This document shows, piece after piece, positions 1-5,282 of a DNA stretch of 8,487 bases (position 1 is the stretch's first letter; each line of letters starts with the position of its first letter). The position numbers and the translations under genes are program-made. Under the pieces are notes generated by a model. That model did not search any database. It saw nothing but the letters and a program-made list of their open reading frames with translations, and was not told the DNA's origin. Where the stretch lies: the NCBI GenBank assembly GCA_018065765.1, contig JAGHSR010000133.1, forward strand, positions 1 through 8,487, written 5' to 3'. This DNA comes from Candidatus Colicola coprequi. Its GTDB lineage: Bacteria > Bacteroidota > Bacteroidia > Bacteroidales > Paludibacteraceae.

Positions 1-94
1 CCTTTTTGATACCACGTAGCGCGTCAAGAGCTACTTTGTCTTTAGCGAGCATCGCCTGTTTGATGTCTTCGCTGATTTGAGTAAATAGTGCCAT
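1..94 (-). CDS. yqeY: GatB/YqeY domain protein, N-terminal part (runs off window)
   Basis: Only the first 31 codons are inside the window. The gene starts at the ATG at 94 and reads MALFTQISEDIKQAMLAKDK, followed by a segment ending ALRGIKK. This pattern (a short helix, then D-IK-AM-AKDK, then LR-IKK) matches the start of YqeY proteins, small cytosolic proteins related to the C-terminal tRNA-binding domain of the amidotransferase subunit GatB. Their exact role is not established; a link to tRNA or amidation is a family-based guess. A well-formed Bacteroidetes promoter lies upstream (168-199) and gives a leader of roughly 65 nt, so this is probably the first gene of its transcript. The family call rests on the first 31 residues only, but the match is characteristic. 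Confidence 0.75.
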   Translation of the reverse strand, partial: MALFTQISEDIKQAMLAKDKVALDALRGIKK

Positions 95-167
95 ATTATA
101 AGTTCGTTTTTTTATGTCTTACGGAGCGGTATCTAACCCGAATGAAGAGCCCACACCAAAAACCGCG

Positions 168-199
168 CAAAGTTACTACAATTTTTTGAAATGCACAAA
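168..199 (-). promoter_or_regulatory. Bacteroidetes-type promoter of yqeY
   Basis: Read on the minus strand, TTTG (199-196) is followed by exactly 20 bp and then TAACTTTG (175-168). This fits the Bacteroidetes primary-sigma consensus TTTG-N19-21-TAnnTTTG. Transcription would begin near 161, about 65 nt before the yqeY ATG at 94. Confidence 0.75.
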
Positions 200-230
200 T
201 TTAAGTGCCCCCAAAATGATTTTTAATCAT

Positions 231-250
231 AAATAGTCTAAAATAGTCTA
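231..250. repeat. Tandem duplication of AAATAGTCTA
   Basis: Two perfect copies of a 10-bp unit lie head to tail, 31 bp upstream of the -33 box of the yqeY promoter. They could be a regulator site or a replication-slippage scar; nothing in the sequence decides between the two. Confidence 0.8.
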
Positions 251-317
251 AAGAAACATGATGAATGTTATGTTTGCTCAAGAGACGAGGGAAATCAAGA
301 ATGCAGAGAACGAAGCT

Positions 318-343
318 CCCCAACCCCTATGAAGGGGGTGGGG
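318..343 (-). terminator. GC-rich imperfect hairpin, possible terminator of the sigma/membrane-protein unit
   Basis: CCCCAACCCCT (318-328) pairs with AGGGGGTGGGG (333-343) with one A/G mismatch around the loop ATGA, giving an 11-position stem. It lies about 85 bp beyond the stop of the membrane-protein gene at 428. No U-tract follows on either strand, so it may stall or stabilise RNA ends rather than act as a classical intrinsic terminator. Confidence 0.35.
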
Positions 344-406
344 GATATAGGAACTATAGCTGATATAGGTCGCTGCGCTGCTATAGGAAATATAGGCCGC
401 TGTCGG
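344..406. repeat. Intergenic 9-bp periodic TATAGG array
   Basis: Seven consecutive 9-mers can be laid out: GATATAGGA, ACTATAGCT, GATATAGGT, CGCTGCGCT, GCTATAGGA, AATATAGGC and CGCTGTCGG. Five carry a TATAG core; the fourth and seventh share CGCTG instead. The stretch TATAGGAACTATAG (347-359 and flanks) recurs on the minus strand inside the M6 peptidase gene (3946-3999), where the same 9-bp period is translated. Confidence 0.7.
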
Positions 407-427
407 CAAGACAAGCTACAAGGGTAG

Positions 428-1009
428 TTAGATTTGTTCGATGTCCTCGATGAGTTCGTCCATTTCACGGATGAGTTTTTTGTGATTGTGCAGACCGATT
501 GCTCCTCCGATGACTCCGCCGATGATGCCGCCAATGATCATGCTGATGCCGACATGCCGGTTGTCGCAGACCCGAATAATCTCATAGGAGAACCACCCCA
601 TCCAAACAACTATTGCGGGTATTCCGTAACGCAACCATTCACGATAGAGGCGTTTGAGCCTACGAACCTGTTTGGCGACCGTGAGCAAATCACCCGACAG
701 GATGTCATTCATTTTAATCCGGCGGTGAGGAATCAGTGTTGCCAGAAAACATGCAACCATCATGAGAATAGTAGCCCCAATGAACCACCAACTGAGGTGC
801 ATGTAACAAAAAACGTAGGTGCCGAATGTGATGACAAACAAACAGGCAAAACCTTCCTGCCAAACATTGCGGTTGAGACGGCGCACTTTTTGGCGCGTCA
901 CCTCGCGCAACAGATGGTCGTTAACGATTACCTCTTTATCCAGTTTCTCTTTGAGTAAATGGAGTTGCTCGCGCATCGCCAGCAATTCTTGATCTTGACA
1001 GTTTTCCAT
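428..1009 (-). CDS. Four-helix membrane protein paired with the sigma factor
   Basis: This 193-residue protein is not a family I can name. Residues 1-48 are charged and leucine-rich (MENCQDQELL, LHLLKEKLDK), consistent with a short cytosolic coiled coil. Hydrophobic segments lie at about 52-70, 72-93, 128-146 and 153-173. The last contains repeated small residues (IIGGIIGGVIGGAIG), a glycine-zipper pattern that favours tight helix packing or oligomerisation. Two basic stretches (94-127, rich in R/K, and 174-180) suggest cytosolic loops by the positive-inside rule. An acidic amphipathic tail closes the protein. The ATG at 1009 is only 2 bp after the stop of the sigma factor gene, so the two are almost certainly co-transcribed and translationally coupled. 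That places it as a possible membrane partner or anti-sigma factor, but no known anti-sigma motif is visible, so the role is inferred from context only. Confidence 0.85.
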   Translation of the reverse strand: MENCQDQELLAMREQLHLLKEKLDKEVIVNDHLLREVTRQKVRRLNRNVWQEGFACLFVITFGTYVFCYMHLSWWFIGATILMMVACFLATLIPHRRIKMNDILSGDLLTVAKQVRRLKRLYREWLRYGIPAIVVWMGWFSYEIIRVCDNRHVGISMIIGGIIGGVIGGAIGLHNHKKLIREMDELIEDIEQI

Positions 1010-1011
1010 AG

Positions 1012-1479
1012 TTACATTTTTTTTAGTTGTTCTTTGATACGAACAAGTTTAACGCTCACGTTCTGTGCCGAGATGCCGACGATTTGTCCTATCTCCTCGT
1101 AGCTGAGGTTCTCCAACCACAGCATGACGATGGCACGATCCACCACACTCAGTTGGTGTATCCTGCCGTAGAGTTGTTGTACCTGTTGGGTGTCGCGGTC
1201 CTTGGTGGCAGCAAACAGGTCCAAATCCATAGACAGAGATTCGGCATGACGATGTTTCTTGCGATCGGCCGATATGCAGGTATTCATCGCCACACGGTAA
1301 ATCCATGTGCTGACGGCAGACTCACCACGGAAAGACTGAAAACCCTTCCACAGGTTAACCAGTGTCTCCTGAAACAAATCGGCTACTTCGTCCCGGTTGT
1401 CGGAAAACATATAGCACACCGAATAAATGGTGCTCTTGTTCTGCCGAACGAGGTCGTTAAATTGTTGTTCGAGTGTCAT
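1012..1479 (-). CDS. ECF-like RNA polymerase sigma factor
   Basis: The protein is 155 residues counted from the ATG at 1479. A sigma-70 region 2 lies at about 13-76, with D-FQETLVNLWKG-Q-FRGES--STW-YR-A-N matching the core-binding and -10-recognition helices of ECF sigma factors. Region 4 lies at about 100-152, with LS--DR-IV-LWLENLSYEEIGQIVGIS--NV-VK--R--EQL as the -35-recognition helix-turn-helix. There is no region 1.1 or 3, as is usual for this class. An in-frame TTG at 1512 would add 11 basic residues (RLKGKQRTKK and neighbours). I prefer the ATG because family members start a few residues before region 2 and an A-rich stretch precedes this ATG. The next gene begins 2 bp after the stop. 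The target promoters and the inducing signal cannot be read from the window. Confidence 0.93.
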   Translation of the reverse strand: MTLEQQFNDLVRQNKSTIYSVCYMFSDNRDEVADLFQETLVNLWKGFQSFRGESAVSTWIYRVAMNTCISADRKKHRHAESLSMDLDLFAATKDRDTQQVQQLYGRIHQLSVVDRAIVMLWLENLSYEEIGQIVGISAQNVSVKLVRIKEQLKKM

Positions 1480-1530
1480 CTTTTTTGTTCGTTGTTTGCC
1501 TTTTAGACGCAACGATATATGGAAAAACTA

Positions 1531-1551
1531 CACGAAAAAGAATTATTCGTG
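1531..1551 (-). terminator. Weak hairpin at the end of the cation transporter gene
   Basis: On the minus strand CACGAA (1551-1546) pairs with TTCGTG (1536-1531) around a 9-nt loop, and TAGTTTTT follows. The hairpin includes the stop codon of the transporter gene. Six base pairs with a short U-tract is marginal. It could separate the transporter from the sigma factor gene, which starts 63 bp further on. Confidence 0.35.
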
Positions 1552-2451
1552 ATTCTCGTGACTGAAATTATCTGGCTCGATATGGATATTGATTTGTGTT
1601 TCCTTGCCAAAATGTTCCGTCAAACGCCGCTCTACCTCCGTGGCTACCGCGTGGGCTTCCACAATGGTCATGGTGTGTATCACCATAATGTGTGCGTCTA
1701 TGATTACCGACGGACCGTTGCGGCGGGTCTTCAGATTATGCACATCGCTCACACCCGGAACAGCGGCTGCAATAGCAATAATCTCTTTCTCTGTCTCTTC
1801 CGGCAGAGCTATGTCCAGCAGCTCTTTCATGGCGGGCAGTGCCATCTTGATAGCTACAACAAAGATGGCAATGGAGATGCAACATCCCATGATAGGGTCT
1901 AAGATGACCCATTTATCTCCCAACCAAATGGCACCTCCGATGCCGATGAGCGAACCTACGGACGAGAGGGCGTCCGAGCGGTGATGCCACGCATTGGCAA
2001 TCACGGCAGGCGAGTTGACACGACGACCTACACGGACTGTCAGTTGGTAACAAAATTCTTTGCCAAGGATACTGACTACCGCCGCAATCAAGGCTATTGG
2101 GGTGGGGTGGGCGATGACATCGCCATGAATGACGGCAACAATGTTTTGAACACCATGGCTCAGTATTTCTGCCGCTACGATGATAAGAATAATGCTAAGG
2201 ATGAACGTCGCCATCGTCTCAAACTTACCATGCCCGAACTTGTGATCTTTATCCCGTCCTTTGCAGGATATTTTGAGAAAAACCAAAATGACGATGTCAC
2301 TAACGAAATCGGACAACGAATGTACCGCATCAGCAAGCATAGCCGAACTGTGTCCTATGATGCCGGCTATCAACTTAAACATCGTCAGAACGGCATTAAT
2401 CGCCATCCCAAACCATGTAATTCGTTCAATCTCTTTCTCGCGTTCTAACAT
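1543..2451 (-). CDS. Cation diffusion facilitator (CDF) family metal exporter
   Basis: The 302-residue length is typical of bacterial CDF exporters, inner-membrane antiporters that expel divalent metals such as Zn2+, Fe2+, Co2+ or Mn2+ in exchange for protons. Six membrane segments fit at about 11-33, 37-60, 78-103, 116-137, 147-177 and 181-205, followed by a cytosolic ferredoxin-like domain at about 210-292. The signature ADAVHSLSDFVSD (40-52) places HxxxD (H44, D48) in helix 2. AWHHRSDALSS (154-164) gives HxxxD (H156, D160) in helix 5. Together these would form the transport site. DHKFGHGKFE (69-78) is the conserved cytosolic loop. HxxxD in both helices resembles Zn-transporting members more than FieF, whose helix 2 has DxxxD; this suggests zinc but does not prove it. 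The C-terminal H-rich end (SHENHE) could be an extra metal contact. The start at 2451 fits the family's N-terminal ER-ITW-G---N segment. Confidence 0.93.
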   Translation of the reverse strand: MLEREKEIERITWFGMAINAVLTMFKLIAGIIGHSSAMLADAVHSLSDFVSDIVILVFLKISCKGRDKDHKFGHGKFETMATFILSIILIIVAAEILSHGVQNIVAVIHGDVIAHPTPIALIAAVVSILGKEFCYQLTVRVGRRVNSPAVIANAWHHRSDALSSVGSLIGIGGAIWLGDKWVILDPIMGCCISIAIFVVAIKMALPAMKELLDIALPEETEKEIIAIAAAVPGVSDVHNLKTRRNGPSVIIDAHIMVIHTMTIVEAHAVATEVERRLTEHFGKETQINIHIEPDNFSHENHE

Positions 2452-2521
2452 CTTTAATCTAAATCACCTATCACCATACAGCGACTTGCCGCAGGTCGTT
2501 GAGGCAAAACCGAAAATAAGA

Positions 2522-2549
2522 ACTCTCCACTCTAAACTCTAATCTCTCC
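2522..2549. repeat. 7-bp tandem array ACTCTAA at the stop of the M6 peptidase gene
   Basis: The four units are ACTCTCC, ACTCTAA, ACTCTAA and TCTCTCC. The array straddles the TAG stop codon of the peptidase gene (2541-2539) and supplies its last codons (part of GRRD). The tail of the peptidase may therefore have been re-cut by this array. Confidence 0.7.
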
Positions 2550-4239
2550 TTCCCCCTTGCGCATTATACTCCTTGCCGTTTCGGATGATAACGAGTTGTC
2601 CGTTTCGGATGAGCTTCATCGTCTCCGTTGTCGTTCCCGTTGTCGTTGTCGTTATGGCTGTCGTCTCTCCTCCCTTGACGCGATACGTGATGACACCATC
2701 GTTCTCCTCTATGTCCGTCAGTGGATAGGCCTCAAGTATGTTGCACGAGTGCACGTTCATGTTTCCCGGAAAAGGTGTGGACGACTGTGCATTGAGAGAT
2801 GCTGACTGCGAACGTAAGTCCCCCGCGGCGGGAATCAATGTATAGTTGACATTGCCATGCACGTTCGCCATGGGTTTGCCGTACTCTTTGCTTTCGCTGG
2901 CGTTGGGTTCGTTGACCGCCCAAATAATGAAGTCGTACTGCACCCGCCAAACCAACATCCCGTGACCGGGGGCATATGCGTCCCATCCTGTTTTTTGGCG
3001 GTTTTCCAGATAATAAACTTTCTGTTCGGAAGTAGTCTCTTGACTTGTGCCGTCAGCAACCATGTACCGATAGGTCTTGCCATCTGCGGGCAGGGTGTCG
3101 TTGGAGGATGTCGCCAGCAGGGTAGGGGCCGCCCAACCTAAAAAATACTTGTCCCACGGCGAGAAACTCGGAGGCGTCTTGCCGCCATTGTTGTATGCTC
3201 CCTGATCCATGATGTGCCACTTGCCGGGAGTGAGATAATTGTCGTAGTTGCTGCCGAAGTAAACATCATATAGGTCTGGCAGTCCGATGACGTGCGAGTA
3301 TTCGTGGCACACACTCCCTATCCCGGCACGTTTGCCGTCGGGCTTGAGGCAGTTGCTGCATGCGTAACTATTGATGTACTTGCCGTCCAGTTGCGGTAAG
3401 TGTTTTGCCGTGTAGGTGGTTTGAGTGCTGTATCCTTCCTCGATGGTGATATCCAAATCCCAGTTGCAGGGCCATATCAGGTCTTCTTCGTGCTTGTCTG
3501 CTTCTCCGTAACCGGCATAAAGCAAATAGACAAAATCTACATAACCATCGTTGTCGAAGTCTATCTCACTAAAATCCGCCAACGAATCGGCAGCCAAACA
3601 GGCATCAATGACAAAGTCCGCCAAATTGGAATCAAGCCCTTGGGCATCGTTGGCACCATAGTACTTATACGGATGCGGGAGCGTCACCGGACCTACTACC
3701 TCAAAATGGGGCGTGTACTGTCCCAAGGATTGGTCTGTGAAGTACTGCCTAACCGAACCGGTAGCACCGTCGTAGTGATAATCCGTTCCGTTCATCAGCG
3801 AGTCGATTGCCGTGGGAGGGTTACTCGATTGGAACTTTTTGTCAGCAAACTCAACCAATATCACCAACCCCTTCGGGGCTAAGAATGCGTCTCTGCCAAA
3901 TATTTGCCGTGCTCGGCGTGGTTGTCGTTTCTCTTCCCTCTCCCTCCTATATGGCCTATAGTTCCTATAGGGACTATCCCCTTCTATAGGGGCTATCCCT
4001 TCCTTGTTGCCGCATGCAACAAAGTCTCCCGCCTCATTGCGCACCAGTTGTTCTCCTTGGTCATTGGTGAAGTAGTGGTAACTCTCGTCGCCATACGGAT
4101 AGACGACAATCGTTGTTCCGTCGGTTTGGGTGTGCGTGAACGGTGTACGATTAATCGGAATAGCCATGGCTACTCCGGTCAATACTACAAAAAAGATGAA
4201 GGCAACTGCCCTCAAGGGCTGACAGATGAAATGACGCAT
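2539..4239 (-). CDS. Secreted M6 family metallopeptidase with C-terminal tail
   Basis: This 566-residue protein starts with a signal peptide (basic MRHFICQPLR, hydrophobic 11-24, likely cleavage after AMA at 24-26), so it is exported. Residues 27-120 resemble the propeptide of M6 peptidases, ending in a basic, dibasic-rich stretch (YRREREEKRQPRRARQ). The catalytic domain at about 121-440 has the zinc motif CHEYSHVIGLPDLYD. H312 and H316 are ligands, E313 is the general base and D322 is the probable third ligand. WHIMDQG (341-347) is the Met-turn region. DFDNDGYVD (227-235) looks like a calcium-binding loop. After a Thr-rich linker (about 526-540) comes the tail KLIRNGQLVIIRNGKEYN, which is shared with the gene at the right end of the window. 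It starts 24 bp after the AraC-type regulator gene, with no promoter in between, so the two are probably co-transcribed. The substrate is unknown. Two tandem-repeat arrays lie inside the coding sequence. Confidence 0.92.
   Translation of the reverse strand: MRHFICQPLRAVAFIFFVVLTGVAMAIPINRTPFTHTQTDGTTIVVYPYGDESYHYFTNDQGEQLVRNEAGDFVACGNKEGIAPIEGDSPYRNYRPYRREREEKRQPRRARQIFGRDAFLAPKGLVILVEFADKKFQSSNPPTAIDSLMNGTDYHYDGATGSVRQYFTDQSLGQYTPHFEVVGPVTLPHPYKYYGANDAQGLDSNLADFVIDACLAADSLADFSEIDFDNDGYVDFVYLLYAGYGEADKHEEDLIWPCNWDLDITIEEGYSTQTTYTAKHLPQLDGKYINSYACSNCLKPDGKRAGIGSVCHEYSHVIGLPDLYDVYFGSNYDNYLTPGKWHIMDQGAYNNGGKTPPSFSPWDKYFLGWAAPTLLATSSNDTLPADGKTYRYMVADGTSQETTSEQKVYYLENRQKTGWDAYAPGHGMLVWRVQYDFIIWAVNEPNASESKEYGKPMANVHGNVNYTLIPAAGDLRSQSASLNAQSSTPFPGNMNVHSCNILEAYPLTDIEENDGVITYRVKGGETTAITTTTTGTTTETMKLIRNGQLVIIRNGKEYNAQGGRRD
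2621..2668. repeat. Hexamer array encoding the Thr-rich linker of the M6 peptidase
   Basis: On the plus strand the units are GTCTCC, GTTGTC, GTTCCC, GTTGTC, GTTGTC, GTTATG, GCTGTC and GTCTCT. Read on the minus strand this is AACGAC-type sequence translated as TTAITTTTTGTTTET, immediately before the conserved tail. The same family recurs in the ThiE-ThiD linker and at the end of ThiM. Confidence 0.8.
3946..3999. repeat. 9-bp periodic CTAT array inside the M6 propeptide
   Basis: Six consecutive 9-mers on the plus strand share a CTAT core: CCTATATGG, CCTATAGTT, CCTATAGGG, ACTATCCCC, TTCTATAGG and GGCTATCCC. Nine is a multiple of three, so on the coding strand the array is read in frame, and its last three units give PYR, NYR and PYR (residues about 90-98). 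It shares TATAGGAACTATAG with the intergenic array at 344-406. Confidence 0.8.
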
Positions 4240-4263
4240 ACGTGATGACTTAGGTTCTATACC

Positions 4264-5109
4264 TTACTGCTTCTCTCTCCGTCTCAAGCGGTGAGGTGGT
4301 AGCCCGAAGTGGCGATGAACGTATTTGCTGAAGAACGTCGAAGATGAGAAATTCATCGCGTAGGAGACCTCCTTGATGGAATCGTTGGTTTCCAGTAGCA
4401 AACGTTTAATCTCCTGACAAGCGGTCTGCTGTATCAGTTGCATTGCCGTCTTGCCGAATTTATTCAAAGTAATCACACTCAGGTACTTAGGAGTGATGTT
4501 AAGTCTGGATGCGTACCAACTTACCTCACGCTCCGTACCACGCGTCTCTTGCAGCAAAACAAGGAACTGATGAAGCAGTAGGTCTTTGCGCTTTGCAAAA
4601 GCCTGTTGACGTTGCTCCTCATACAGCACATGTTCATCTACCCATGAGAACACAATGAGAGATGCTATATGTCCAAGTAGTTCGTACATGCGGGACAATT
4701 GACGCGATTGTTTCTTTTTGGCAAAGGCACTAATCAGTACTGCGAGAGCGTTGAGAAGATCCTTTTGCTCTTCGTTGATGTGAATAATGGGATGTTGTTC
4801 GATAAATTTGGCTTTATCCCAGTAGCAGTCAACATCGCGCATGCACGCATATTGAATATCGTCCAAAGCGCTTGCGGTCACAAAGGCAGCTTTGGCTACG
4901 AAATCAGCCGTACGCATGTAGTGACCTACCAAGAACTCCGGGTTGCAGACTATCAAATCGTCTTGCTCAAGGAAATTTGTACCCCCTTCGTGCTCAATTT
5001 GCATCTTGCCGCTTTCGCATACAATAACGAAAACGCCTCCGTGCAAATTTATATCCAACGACATTAACTCGTCCGGATTGTTTGAAAAAATAATTTTTTG
5101 CTCTGACAT
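4264..5109 (-). CDS. AraC/XylS family transcriptional regulator
   Basis: The 281-residue protein has a variable N-terminal sensor domain of cupin-like character (about 1-150; V-V-ESGKMQIEHEG, FLEQDDLIV-NPE). The C-terminal AraC DNA-binding domain has two helix-turn-helix units: EVSWYASRLNITPKYLS (195-211), then SIKEVSYAMNFSSSTFFSKY (244-263) with the family-typical end VHRHFGLPPHRLRR. The ligand is not evident. The ATG at 5109 lies about 43 nt downstream of the predicted start of transcription of the promoter at 5159-5188. The M6 peptidase gene follows after 24 bp, so a local autoregulatory or peptidase-controlling role is plausible but is inferred from position alone. Confidence 0.93.
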   Translation of the reverse strand: MSEQKIIFSNNPDELMSLDINLHGGVFVIVCESGKMQIEHEGGTNFLEQDDLIVCNPEFLVGHYMRTADFVAKAAFVTASALDDIQYACMRDVDCYWDKAKFIEQHPIIHINEEQKDLLNALAVLISAFAKKKQSRQLSRMYELLGHIASLIVFSWVDEHVLYEEQRQQAFAKRKDLLLHQFLVLLQETRGTEREVSWYASRLNITPKYLSVITLNKFGKTAMQLIQQTACQEIKRLLLETNDSIKEVSYAMNFSSSTFFSKYVHRHFGLPPHRLRRREKQ

Positions 5110-5158
5110 AAGTGATGGATGTTTTATTTAGTTTTTAGATAAATTTAGAAATCGGCTG

Positions 5159-5188
5159 CAAAGATAGTAAACAATTTTTAATTAACAA
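5159..5188 (-). promoter_or_regulatory. Bacteroidetes-type promoter of the AraC-regulator unit
   Basis: On the minus strand TTG (5188-5186), 19 bp and TATCTTTG (5166-5159) match the -33/-7 consensus. The flanks are very A/T-rich. Transcription would begin near 5152 and leave a leader of about 43 nt before the ATG at 5109. The 173-bp interval 5110-5282 shows no convincing terminator for the upstream thi genes. Confidence 0.7.
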
Positions 5189-5282
5189 TTTTACATTTTT
5201 CCCCAAAAATGGTCAAATTGCGAAATAATGTATTTTTCCTACTGAAAAGTAGTAAATAGTAACAAAAAAGTGACCGATCAAT

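Larger units (their letters stand above)
95..427. other. Gene-free interval between yqeY and the membrane-protein gene
   Basis: This 333-bp stretch has no credible gene. From left to right it holds the yqeY leader and promoter (168-199), a 10-bp tandem duplication (231-250), a GC-rich imperfect hairpin (318-343) and a 9-bp periodic TATAGG array (344-406). The ORFs that cross its right-hand part on either strand have no family signature and are shadows of the neighbouring gene. Confidence 0.7.

Noticed and set aside
295..534. Minus-strand 79-codon frame across the hairpin and 9-bp array
   Set aside because: It overlaps the end of the membrane-protein gene in another frame and consists largely of repeat sequence.
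434..958. Plus-strand open frame of 174 codons opposite the membrane-protein gene
   Set aside because: It is an antisense shadow. The minus-strand frame has clear membrane segments and tight coupling to the sigma gene, while the plus-strand product has no recognisable feature.
1480..1512. TTG start giving 11 more residues on the sigma factor
   Set aside because: The extra residues are basic and unlike the family. The ATG at 1479 is the common start type and gives the usual distance to region 2.
1510..1541. Possible -7 box TATCGTTG for a separate sigma-factor promoter
   Set aside because: One mismatch in the -7 and no acceptable -33 TTTG at the right distance, so it is too weak to annotate.
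1981..2448. Plus-strand frames opposite the cation exporter
   Set aside because: The minus strand encodes an unambiguous CDF protein across the whole interval. The antisense products are unlike any family.
2481..2499. Seven-pair hairpin between the M6 peptidase and the cation exporter
   Set aside because: The stem includes G-U pairs and no U-tract follows, so I could not support it as a terminator.
3400..3882. Plus-strand 160-codon frame opposite the M6 peptidase
   Set aside because: It lies opposite the catalytic domain of a well-supported peptidase, with no promoter or ribosome site and no motif.
5239..5252. CTACT/AGTAG hairpin after thiED as a terminator
   Set aside because: Only five pairs, and it is followed by GAAAAATAC rather than U residues. 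Termination of the thi unit remains unassigned.
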